Shown: one piece after another, positions 41,639-48,765 of the stretch
Layout: each line of letters begins with the position of its first letter
Position numbering within the stretch: the first letter of the stretch is position 1
Source: Bradyrhizobium sp.
GTDB lineage: Bacteria; Pseudomonadota; Alphaproteobacteria; Rhizobiales; Xanthobacteraceae
Length of the DNA stretch: 64,000 bases
Reading direction: 5' to 3'
Assembly (NCBI RefSeq): GCF_027307225.1
Contig: NZ_DAHUXJ010000097.1
Location: 1-64,000 of the forward strand
The notes under the pieces: model-generated
What the model saw: the letters and a program-made list of their open reading frames with translations, nothing else
What the model was told of the DNA's origin: nothing
Database searches by the model: none
Program-made: the position numbers and the translations under genes

Positions 41639-41682
41639 GTGGGCGCTGCGACAGAGGACGAACTTCGGAAGGTGGGCACTAG
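41635..41682. repeat. Minimal CTAG element between two permease genes
   Basis: CTAG at 41635 contains the stop codon of the upstream permease, and CTAG at 41679 closes the element 3 nt before the next ATG. Between them only the right B arm (GACGAACTTCGGAAGGTGGGCACTAG, 41657-41682) is recognisable, and GGTGGGC is directly repeated at both sides. It looks like a deleted B hairpin. Confidence 0.7.
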
Positions 41683-41685
41683 CTG

Positions 41686-42612
41686 ATGGCAAGCTTCTTT
41701 AAATCGCGGCTCTTCTTCATTTCGATCGCGATCGTGATCGTTGCAGCGACCCTGCCGCTTTATATGTCCGGCTACGTGCTGGGCCTGCTCACGGTCGCCT
41801 TTTACTTCGGCGTGTTCGCGATGTCCTGGGATCTCTTGTTCGGCTTTGCCGGCGAGGTCAATTTCGGCCCGACCTTCCTGATCGGCGTCGGCGCCTATAC
41901 CGCCGGCATTCTGAACGCCCAGACCGGCTGGTCGGTCTATCCCTGCATTGTGCTCGGCGCGCTTGCTGCCGTGATTGCCGGGCTCGTTCTGGCGTTGCCG
42001 GCCTTGCGCGTGCGCGGACCTTACTTCGGCCTGACCACGCTGGTCGCGGTTCTGATCCTGCAGAACTTCATCGTCGTGTTCGCCGATCTCACCGGCGGCG
42101 AAATCGGCCTGACCATTCCCGACGTCATCACGATCAACGCCGGCGCGAATTACTGGATCGCGCTCGGCTTCATGACGATCAGCGCGCTCATCCTCTACGG
42201 CCTGGCGCAATCGCCGATCGGCCTCGTGCTGCAGGCGAGTGGCCAGGACCCGGTTCAGGCCGGGGCGCTCGGCTTCAACATCGTCAAGCACAAGCTCGCG
42301 GCCTTCATCGTCTCGGCCTTCTTCTCCGGCCTCTCCGGCGCGCTCTTGGTGTTCTACATGGGCACCGCCTCGGTCGGCACCGTTGTCGATATCGCGGTCG
42401 GCGTGAACGTGATCGTTGCCGCCGTGCTGGGCGGACGCCGCACCGTGCTGGGCGCAGCGCTCGGCGCGATTTTCCTGATCGTCGCCGGCGAATTCTTGAG
42501 GCCGACCGGCGAGCTTGCGACCTTCATCGTTTCGGCGGTCGCGCTTCTGGTCGTGCTGTTCTTTCCCGGCGGCTTCCTGGGCGCAGCCCTTTCGCATGAG
42601 GGGCGCTCATAA
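41686..42612 (+). CDS. Branched-chain-type ABC permease LivM
   Basis: This 308-aa permease has LivM motifs: LLFGFAGEVNFGPTFLIGVGAYTAGIL, LALPALRVRGPYFGLTTLVAVLILQNF, and the C-terminal NVIVAAVLGGRRTVLGAALGAIFLIVAGEFLR. It forms the heterodimeric channel with LivH. Its ATG is 3 nt from a CTAG-type arm. The stop overlaps the start of the fused ATPase gene by one nucleotide, so translation is probably coupled. Confidence 0.92.
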   Translation: MASFFKSRLFFISIAIVIVAATLPLYMSGYVLGLLTVAFYFGVFAMSWDLLFGFAGEVNFGPTFLIGVGAYTAGILNAQTGWSVYPCIVLGALAAVIAGLVLALPALRVRGPYFGLTTLVAVLILQNFIVVFADLTGGEIGLTIPDVITINAGANYWIALGFMTISALILYGLAQSPIGLVLQASGQDPVQAGALGFNIVKHKLAAFIVSAFFSGLSGALLVFYMGTASVGTVVDIAVGVNVIVAAVLGGRRTVLGAALGAIFLIVAGEFLRPTGELATFIVSAVALLVVLFFPGGFLGAALSHEGRS

Positions 42613-44096
42613 TGGACGCAACGACCACCAACAACGCGCCGGTGCTGGAAGTCCGCGGCCTTACCAAGCGCTTCGGCGGCTTGACCGCGGTCAAGAACCT
42701 CGATCTCGACGTTCATGCCGGCGAGATCTTCGGCCTGATCGGCCCGAACGGGTCCGGCAAGTCGACCGCGATGAAGTCGATCATGGGGATCGAGCGCCCG
42801 ACCGCGGGCAAGGTCGTCTTCCAGGGCGAGGATGTCGCAGGCCTGCCGGCGCACAAGATCGCGCGCAAGGGCTTCGGCATGGTGTTTCAGCATTCGCGGC
42901 CGCTGAACCGGCAGACGGTGCTGGAAAACATCATGGTGGCGCTGTTGCCGGACAGCCTGTTGATGCTGTTTCCGGACAAGGCGCTGACCGAGCGCGCCAA
43001 GTGGATCGCCAATCGCGTCGGCCTCGGCGCGGTGATGGACCGCCGTCCGCCCACCCTGCCCTTCGCCGATTTGCGGCGCCTTGAACTCGCCAAAGCCATC
43101 GCGCGCGATCCCAAGGTGGTGCTGGTCGACGAACCCTTTGCCGGGCTGACGCTCGCCGAGGTCGGCACCTTCTCCGAACTCATCAAGAGCTTCCGCGACG
43201 AAGGCCGCGCGGTGCTGCTCGTCGATCACAACGTCAAGAGCGTGGCGGCCCTGGTCGACCGGGTGCTCGCGATGTATCTCGGCGAGGAAATCGTCACCGG
43301 CCGCGCCGACGAGGTCATGCGCAACGAGACGGTTCGGCGTGTCTATCTCGGCGGCGCGATCGAGACGGCGGCGCGCCCCGAAAACTCCTTCAAGGACAAG
43401 GTCCCGCTGCTCCAGGTCGAAAATGTCAGCGTGTTCTACGGCAAGGCCCAGGCGCTGGAGAACGTGTCGATCCACGTCCATCATGGCGAATTCGTCTCGG
43501 TGGTGGGATTGAACGGCGCCGGCAAGACCACGCTGTTCAACACGATCTCCGGCTTTTTGCCCTATAACGGCGAGGTCATCCGCGACGGCGAAAAGCTGCG
43601 CGGCACGAGCCCGGCAAAGATCGCGCGCAGCGGCATCGTGCAATGTCCGGAATCGCGTGAGCTGTTTGGCGAGATGACGGTGCGGGAAAATCTCGATCTC
43701 GGCGGCCAGCACCTCACCGACGCGGACAGGGCCAAGCAACTCGCCTGGCTGTTCGAGCTGTTCCCGATCCTCAAACAGCGTCAGGGCCAGCTGGCACAGA
43801 CGCTTTCGGGCGGCGAGCAGCAGATGCTCGCGATCGGACGCGCGCTGATGATGCAGCCCAAGATCCTGATCCTCGACGAGCCGACGCTGGGTCTTGCGCC
43901 GGTCATCCTGGAGACGCTGTCAAAGGCGCTCGAGCGGTTGCGCCAGACCACTGACATCACCGTGCTGCTGGGCGAACAGAACGTGACGTTCGCGCTTCCG
44001 CATGCCGATCGCGTCTATGTGCTTGAGCACGCGCGGATCGTCTGGGAAGGCGATCCGGGCCGCTTCGCCGCAGAGGCTGGCGAGGGTTATCTTTAA
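42612..44096 (+). CDS. Fused ABC ATPase, LivG-LivF in one polypeptide
   Basis: This 494-aa protein contains two complete nucleotide-binding domains. Domain 1 (about 10-250, LivG-like) has Walker A GPNGSGKS at 44-51 and Walker B VVLVDEP at 169-175; the signature position reads LPFAD (149-153) in place of an LSxGQ-type sequence. Domain 2 (about 265-494, LivF-like) has GLNGAGKT at 299-306, canonical LSGGE at 398-402 and ILILDEP. Normally these are separate genes. Because the ABC dimer uses the signature of one domain against the Walker A of the other, one of the two ATP sites may be degenerate. Confidence 0.92.
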   Translation: MDATTTNNAPVLEVRGLTKRFGGLTAVKNLDLDVHAGEIFGLIGPNGSGKSTAMKSIMGIERPTAGKVVFQGEDVAGLPAHKIARKGFGMVFQHSRPLNRQTVLENIMVALLPDSLLMLFPDKALTERAKWIANRVGLGAVMDRRPPTLPFADLRRLELAKAIARDPKVVLVDEPFAGLTLAEVGTFSELIKSFRDEGRAVLLVDHNVKSVAALVDRVLAMYLGEEIVTGRADEVMRNETVRRVYLGGAIETAARPENSFKDKVPLLQVENVSVFYGKAQALENVSIHVHHGEFVSVVGLNGAGKTTLFNTISGFLPYNGEVIRDGEKLRGTSPAKIARSGIVQCPESRELFGEMTVRENLDLGGQHLTDADRAKQLAWLFELFPILKQRQGQLAQTLSGGEQQMLAIGRALMMQPKILILDEPTLGLAPVILETLSKALERLRQTTDITVLLGEQNVTFALPHADRVYVLEHARIVWEGDPGRFAAEAGEGYL

Positions 44097-44118
44097 ATCC
44101 AGCAGCGGCTGGCTGCTT

Positions 44119-44373
44119 TCAATACGCGCGAACCGTCTGCACGGGCTCTGCCATGTTCGGCTGCGCGGTCTGCGTCGGCATGTCGGCTGCGCTGCCATCG
44201 CCGATGAATTCCGCCTGGACGGCTTGCGAAATCCAGACCGGCACCTTCGGATCAAGGGTCGCGAGTGCAACGAGTACTAGCGGTACGGCGGCGACCAGGA
44301 TGACAAATCCAACGCCGCTTTTCGGTTCGATGCGGTAGGTGCTTTTACGTGATCTGTCGTGCGGAGCGTGCAT
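44119..44373 (-). CDS. Small single-pass membrane protein (84 aa)
   Basis: The protein starts MHAPHDRSRKSTYRIEPKSG, continues with one hydrophobic helix (VGFVILVAAVPLVLVALATL) and ends with a polar tail. Basic residues before the helix predict an inside N-terminus and a periplasmic C-terminus. ATG 44373 is preceded by GGAG at 8 nt. It is convergent with the fused ATPase gene and downstream of no obvious partner. No family is recognised. Confidence 0.6.
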   Translation of the reverse strand: MHAPHDRSRKSTYRIEPKSGVGFVILVAAVPLVLVALATLDPKVPVWISQAVQAEFIGDGSAADMPTQTAQPNMAEPVQTVRAY

Positions 44374-44473
44374 GGGTTTCTCCAGTCGCTGAAGATGTCC
44401 CCCACGCAAACTCTAGCCCGTCGCCGATCAAACCCGTGTGACCTGCTTCACATCCGCGCACTGCTAGCGTGAT

Positions 44474-45199
44474 TCAATCGTCGTCCACGCCCGATCCCGC
44501 AATTTCCTGCAGCGATGCGACGTCGAGCACGACAATGGCGCCGTGCTCAAGACGAACCCAGTTTCGCAAGGCCCAGGCGCGCAGCTGCTTGTTGATGCTC
44601 TCGCGCGACATGCCGACCATCTCGCTGATTTCCTGCTGGGTTACCGCGATGGTGCGGCTATCCTTCGCGGCCTTGTGCCGATCGGTGAGACGGATCAGCG
44701 CGCTGGCGAGCCGCCCCGGCAGATCCTGCAAGATCACCTCTTCCACCTGGTCGGACGTCCAACGCAGCCGCGCGCACAACAGCTCGATGAATTTCATCGC
44801 GAGCGCGGGCTGGCTCTTCACGAACGGCAAGAATTCGCGGCGATCGATGACGACGATCTCGCAATTGCTGTTGGCGATGGCGTCCGCCGTTCGCGCCTGG
44901 CCATCGAGAACGGCAACCTCGCCGAATATCTCGCCGGGACCGATCAGGTTGAGGATCGCGCTGCGCCCGTCGGGCGATGAAATGCTGATCTTCACCGTTC
45001 CCGAAATAACCGCGATCAGGCTATTGCCGGGGTCGCCCCTGGAGAAGATCGTCGCCCCGCGCTTGAGCATCGCGGGCTTGGCATAGCGGCCGAGCTGCTC
45101 GAACGCCTCCACATCGAGGTCGCAGAAAATCGGGTGCTTGCGCAGCACCGAAAGCTTGCCCGTCACCGGCCGGGGTTCGATGGTCTTGTCCTGGGACAC
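44474..45199 (-). CDS. Crp/Fnr family transcriptional regulator
   Basis: This 241-aa regulator has an N-terminal cyclic-nucleotide-binding-like beta-roll (LKRGATIFSRGDPGNSLIAVISGTVKISISSPDGRSAILNLIGPGEIFGEVAVLDGQARTADAIA), a long dimer helix, and a C-terminal winged helix with RTIAVTQQEISEMVGMSRESINKQLRAWALRNWV. There are no Fnr-type iron-sulfur cysteines. The longer frame to 45235 lies in a hairpin element, so GTG 45199 (MSQDKTIEPRP) is the likely start, 5 nt from the element. Its targets are not evident. Confidence 0.88.
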   Translation of the reverse strand: MSQDKTIEPRPVTGKLSVLRKHPIFCDLDVEAFEQLGRYAKPAMLKRGATIFSRGDPGNSLIAVISGTVKISISSPDGRSAILNLIGPGEIFGEVAVLDGQARTADAIANSNCEIVVIDRREFLPFVKSQPALAMKFIELLCARLRWTSDQVEEVILQDLPGRLASALIRLTDRHKAAKDSRTIAVTQQEISEMVGMSRESINKQLRAWALRNWVRLEHGAIVVLDVASLQEIAGSGVDDD

Positions 45200-45204
45200 G
45201 CCTA

Positions 45205-45371
45205 CTAGAGCTCCGATTCCGAAGTTCGCAAGCAATCAGTGGCACCTCTGATGCGAACTTCGGAATCAAAGGAGCTCTAGCAACCTATTGTTTCTAGTGC
45301 GGCTTTGAATTTGAAGTTCCTATGATGAGCTTGCCGCAACGCTGATAGGAACTTCAAATTCGCCGCACTGG
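45205..45371. repeat. Composite CTAG double hairpin, copy 7 (B-linker-A)
   Basis: Hairpin B (45205-45280) has outer CTAGAGCTCC and inner GATTCCGAAGTTCGCA, with extra TTT in the linker-side arm. The linker is CAACCTATTGTTT. Hairpin A (45294-45371) has outer CTAGTGCGGC (right end CTGG) and inner GAATTTGAAGTTCCTAT, with extra TTT in the linker-side arm. Confidence 0.9.
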
Positions 45372-45574
45372 TTCTCCGGACACGAAAGCCGGCGTAAAAA
45401 CCCGCCAGACGGCCAATCCAATCGTCGGGCCGAGGCCAAGGTTGGGCAGCCGGGTCCCCACCCAAAAATTACCGTCCCGAGCGCGATTTCCGGGAATTTT
45501 CTCAGTACTGCCGCAAAGCTCGTCTGGGAACAAGCCCCGTTGTCAAGCTAACTGCAGCCGGGCACCCTGTCTCC

Positions 45575-46483
45575 ATGAGCGCAGCCGTCACAGTTAAGAG
45601 ATCGATAACGCAGGCGCCGCCACCGGAGGCGATGACGTGCGAGACCGCTTTTCGGACTGCGGCGACCCAATATCTCGGTCAGCTGACAGCGCAGCATAAG
45701 GGTACGTCTGCGGGCGAGGCTGCGTCCCTACACGCCATGCGTGTTTCCTTGACCCGGTTGCGGACCACCATTGCCTTGTTTTCGCCCATGGTGGAGGGCG
45801 ACGAGGAGATGCGGCTTGCCGCGGAATTGAAATGGCTGAATGCGCATCTCGGCATGGTTCGCGACCTCGACGTCGCGCTCGAACGGCTTGCAAAAATCAA
45901 GCAGCCAACGGACGCGACCGAGCGGGCCTGGCGAGATGAACGGGCCACCTGCCTGCGCCATTTGAGCCGTACCCTCGGCTCGTCGCGCTATCGTCGGCTG
46001 ACCGTGGATCTCGCCGCCTGGATCGCGCACGGCGACTGGTCGCGCAAACGATCGAAGCAGGCGGTTGAACGGCGCGCGCGGCCTGCGGAGCCATACTGCT
46101 CGGAAAAACTGCTGAGGTGGCGAAAAAAGCTTCTAAGGAAAAGCCGCAAGCTTGAGGACGTCGGCGCCCGCAAGCGCCATCGCCTGCGGCTCGCCAACAA
46201 GCGGCTGAACTACGCCATCGAGGCTGCGGCCAAACTGATCCCGGCCAGCGAGACGCCGACACAACAGGCGACGCTGAAGCTCCTGCGCAAGGTTCACAAA
46301 TCGCTTGGGCAACTCAACGACGATGAACGGCGCCGCTCGCTCCTACGTGCGCTTGGCGACGACGAGGCGGGTGCAGCCGATCTCCTGCTCGACGCCAGGC
46401 AAAAGAAGCGGCTGCTGCGCAAAGCGGTCAAGGCTTACGACGAACTGGCGGAGCTTGAGCCGCCGAAGATTTCAAACACGTGA
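45575..46483 (+). CDS. CHAD domain protein
   Basis: This 302-aa protein shows the conserved CHAD helices: LHAMRVSLTRLRTTIALFSPMV (the HxMRV..RLR signature), MRLAAELKWLNAHLGMVRDLDVALERL (RDLDV), and KRHRLRLANKRLNYAIEAAAKL. It is rich in His, Arg and Lys. CHAD domains bind inorganic polyphosphate in characterised cases and associate with polyphosphate granules. There is no signal peptide. No adenylate-cyclase-like CYTH partner is adjacent. Confidence 0.9.
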   Translation: MSAAVTVKRSITQAPPPEAMTCETAFRTAATQYLGQLTAQHKGTSAGEAASLHAMRVSLTRLRTTIALFSPMVEGDEEMRLAAELKWLNAHLGMVRDLDVALERLAKIKQPTDATERAWRDERATCLRHLSRTLGSSRYRRLTVDLAAWIAHGDWSRKRSKQAVERRARPAEPYCSEKLLRWRKKLLRKSRKLEDVGARKRHRLRLANKRLNYAIEAAAKLIPASETPTQQATLKLLRKVHKSLGQLNDDERRRSLLRALGDDEAGAADLLLDARQKKRLLRKAVKAYDELAELEPPKISNT

Positions 46484-46528
46484 CGCGGTCCTTCTCACCT
46501 CTTCCCGTTCACGGGAAGAGAAGAAACA

Positions 46529-46972
46529 TCAGCGCGGCACGACCGCCGTTGCTTCGATCTCGACCCTGGCCTCTTTCTCGACCAGGCGCACGACCTGCAC
46601 CAGCGCCATCGCCGGGTAATGCGCGCCGAAGATCTCGCGATAGATCTGCCCGAGCGCCCTCAGGCTCGACAAATATTCGTCCATGTCGACGACGTACCAC
46701 GTCAGGCGCACCAAGTGCTCCGGCCTCGCCTCACCTTCCGCGAGAATGGCGGCGATATTGCGCAAGGTTTGCCGCACCTGCGCCAGGAAATCGGAAGGCA
46801 GATGGCCGTGGACGTCCCAGCCGATGACGCCGCCGGTCACCACCAGCCTGCCCTCGGCGGTCATGCCGTTGGCGTAGCCTTTTGGCATCGGCCAGCCGCT
46901 CGGTTGCAGCGTTCGCACCCCCGTCTCGTCGTCGGAGCGGGCGGCGGAGGCCGGGCCTTTCGAAGGGTTCAC
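46529..46972 (-). CDS. RidA/YjgF/YER057c family protein
   Basis: This 147-aa protein has RidA features: the N-terminal PSGWPMPKGYANGMTAEGRLVVTGGVIGWD, then DFLAQVRQTLRNIAAILAEGEARPEHLVRLTWYVVDMDEY, and YPAMALVQVVRLVEKEARVEIEATAVV, with the conserved arginine replaced in context by VRLVE. The GTG at 46972 follows AAGGAG at 8 nt. It is 16 nt downstream of a benzoate/anthranilate-type CoA ligase on the same strand. It may deaminate reactive imine or enamine intermediates, which would suit an aminobenzoate pathway. Confidence 0.87.
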   Translation of the reverse strand: MNPSKGPASAARSDDETGVRTLQPSGWPMPKGYANGMTAEGRLVVTGGVIGWDVHGHLPSDFLAQVRQTLRNIAAILAEGEARPEHLVRLTWYVVDMDEYLSSLRALGQIYREIFGAHYPAMALVQVVRLVEKEARVEIEATAVVPR

Positions 46973-46988
46973 CGATATTTCTCCTTAC

Positions 46989-48671
46989 CTATTCGGCCGC
47001 AACGCCCGGCGACGTGCCTTTACCTAGCGCCATCTGCCGCAGCGCAAAGCGCTGGAGCTTGCCGGTCTGGGTCTTGGGCAATTGCGCGACATATTCGATC
47101 GCGCGCGGATACTTATAGGGCGCGATGGCCTGCTTGACGTATTCCTGCAACTCGGACGTCAGCGCATCGCCGGCGACCGCTTTTGCCGCCAGCACCACAT
47201 AGGCCTTGACGATCATGCCACGCGCCTCGTCGGGCGCCCCGACCACGCCGCATTCGGCGACACTCGCGTGGCTGAGCAGCGCCGCCTCGACCTCGGGACC
47301 GGCGATGTTGTAGCCGGAGGAAATGATCATGTCGTCTGATCGCGCGACGAACGAGAAGCGGCCCTTTTCATCGCGGGTGAAGGAATCGCCGGTCATGTTC
47401 CAGCCATCGCGCACATAATTGGTCTGGCGAGCGTCGGCGAGATAGCGGCAGCCCGTCGGGCCGCGCACCGCGAGCTTGCCGATCGCGCCTGCCGGCAGCT
47501 CATTCATGTTGTCGTCGACGATCTTGGCTTCATAGCCCGCGACCGGCATTCCGGTCGAACCGGCGGCAGCGCTGCCGGTGCGGTTAGAGATGAAGATATG
47601 CAGCAGTTCCGTGCTGCCGATGCCATCGAGAATGGTCTTGCCGGTTTTTTTCGTCCAGCTCTCGAACACCGGCGCCGGCAAGGTTTCACCGGCCGAGACC
47701 GCAAGCCGCAGCGACGACAGGTCCGCGCCCTGGTCCATCGCGCTCATCATCGCACGATAGGCGGTCGGCGAGGTGAAACAGATCGTGGCTTTGTAGGTCT
47801 CGATAATCTTGACCATCTCGGGAGGGGAAGCGTTTTCGAGCAGCGTCGCGGTCGCGCCGAACCGCAGCGGGAAGATCGCCAGTCCTCCGAGCCCGAAGGT
47901 GAAGGCGAGCGGCGGCGAGCCGACGAACACGTCGTCCGGCGTGACGCCCAGCACTTCCTTCGCGTAACCGTCCGCGATCATCAGGAGATCGCGATGAAAG
48001 TGCATCGTCGCCTTCGGTTCGCCTGTCGTGCCCGACGTAAAGCCGAGCAGCGCCACGTCGTCGCGGCCGGTTTTGACGGCCGCGAAACGCACCGGCTTGC
48101 TCAAGGCGACGCGATCGAGCTCGGCGTCATGGTTCGACGTGCCGTCGAAATTGACGACCTGCCTGAGGAAGCGGCTGGTCTTGGCGCACGCGACCAGTTC
48201 ATCGGCAATGCGACTGTCGGTCAGCGCCAGCGAAATCTCGGCCTTGTCGACAATCTTGCTCAACTCGACCGCGCGAAGCAGCGGCATGGTATTGACGACT
48301 ACCGCGCCTGCTTTGGTCGCCGCCAGCCAGGCGGCCACCAGCGCCGGATTGTTGCCGGAGCGGATCAGCACGCGATTGCCGGGCTTGACGCCGTAATTCT
48401 CCACCAGCGCATGCGCGAGGCGGTTCGACCAATCGGAGAGTTCCTTGTAGGTGCGCTGGCGGCCGTTGCCGATCAGCGCGGTGTGATCGCCAAAACCCTT
48501 CTCGACCATGCGATCGGTCAATTCGACCGCAGCGTTTAGATAGTCCGGATATTGAAACTCCGGCCGATCGAGCAGGAGATCCGGCCATAGTTCGAGCGGC
48601 GGCAGATTCCGCCGGGCAAAATCGTCGACGTGACCCGTGGGGCCAAGCGATGGGGAAATTCGACCTGACAT
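46989..48671 (-). CDS. Benzoate-type acyl-CoA ligase (probably 2-aminobenzoate-CoA ligase)
   Basis: This 560-aa AMP-forming ligase has P-loop GFTSGTTGEPKATMH, the A5-like IGSTELLHIFISN, the A8 segment TGDSFTRDEKGRFSFVARSDDMIISSGYNI and the C-terminal lysine in PKTQTGKLQRF. This architecture matches the benzoate-CoA ligase family. ATG 48671 or 48677 may be used (GGGAG upstream). It would make an aryl-CoA from the free acid and ATP. Its association with a two-domain aryl-CoA monooxygenase/reductase 5 kb away favours 2-aminobenzoate; salicylate or benzoate cannot be excluded. Confidence 0.85.
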   Translation of the reverse strand: MSGRISPSLGPTGHVDDFARRNLPPLELWPDLLLDRPEFQYPDYLNAAVELTDRMVEKGFGDHTALIGNGRQRTYKELSDWSNRLAHALVENYGVKPGNRVLIRSGNNPALVAAWLAATKAGAVVVNTMPLLRAVELSKIVDKAEISLALTDSRIADELVACAKTSRFLRQVVNFDGTSNHDAELDRVALSKPVRFAAVKTGRDDVALLGFTSGTTGEPKATMHFHRDLLMIADGYAKEVLGVTPDDVFVGSPPLAFTFGLGGLAIFPLRFGATATLLENASPPEMVKIIETYKATICFTSPTAYRAMMSAMDQGADLSSLRLAVSAGETLPAPVFESWTKKTGKTILDGIGSTELLHIFISNRTGSAAAGSTGMPVAGYEAKIVDDNMNELPAGAIGKLAVRGPTGCRYLADARQTNYVRDGWNMTGDSFTRDEKGRFSFVARSDDMIISSGYNIAGPEVEAALLSHASVAECGVVGAPDEARGMIVKAYVVLAAKAVAGDALTSELQEYVKQAIAPYKYPRAIEYVAQLPKTQTGKLQRFALRQMALGKGTSPGVAAE

Positions 48672-48710
48672 TTCCATCGTCTCCCGGTTTCGGAGTGACG
48701 GGTTCAAAAC

Positions 48711-48726
48711 ATTTTATACTTAAAAC
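48711..48726 (-). promoter_or_regulatory. Shared promoter motif, CoA ligase gene
   Basis: ATTTTATACTTAAAAC lies about 40 nt before the ligase start. It differs in two bases from 57834-57849 and in four from 55848-55863. It may be an operator for the cluster's MarR regulator. Confidence 0.45.
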
Positions 48727-48765
48727 AATTCGATGCAATAGGCCGGCTTTAGTCTTTTGGCGGAT

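Noticed and set aside
9795-45371. Composite hairpins as ordinary Rho-independent terminators
   Set aside because: The stems are long but not followed by T tracts, they lie directly before start codons in several cases, and they are paired with a fixed linker.
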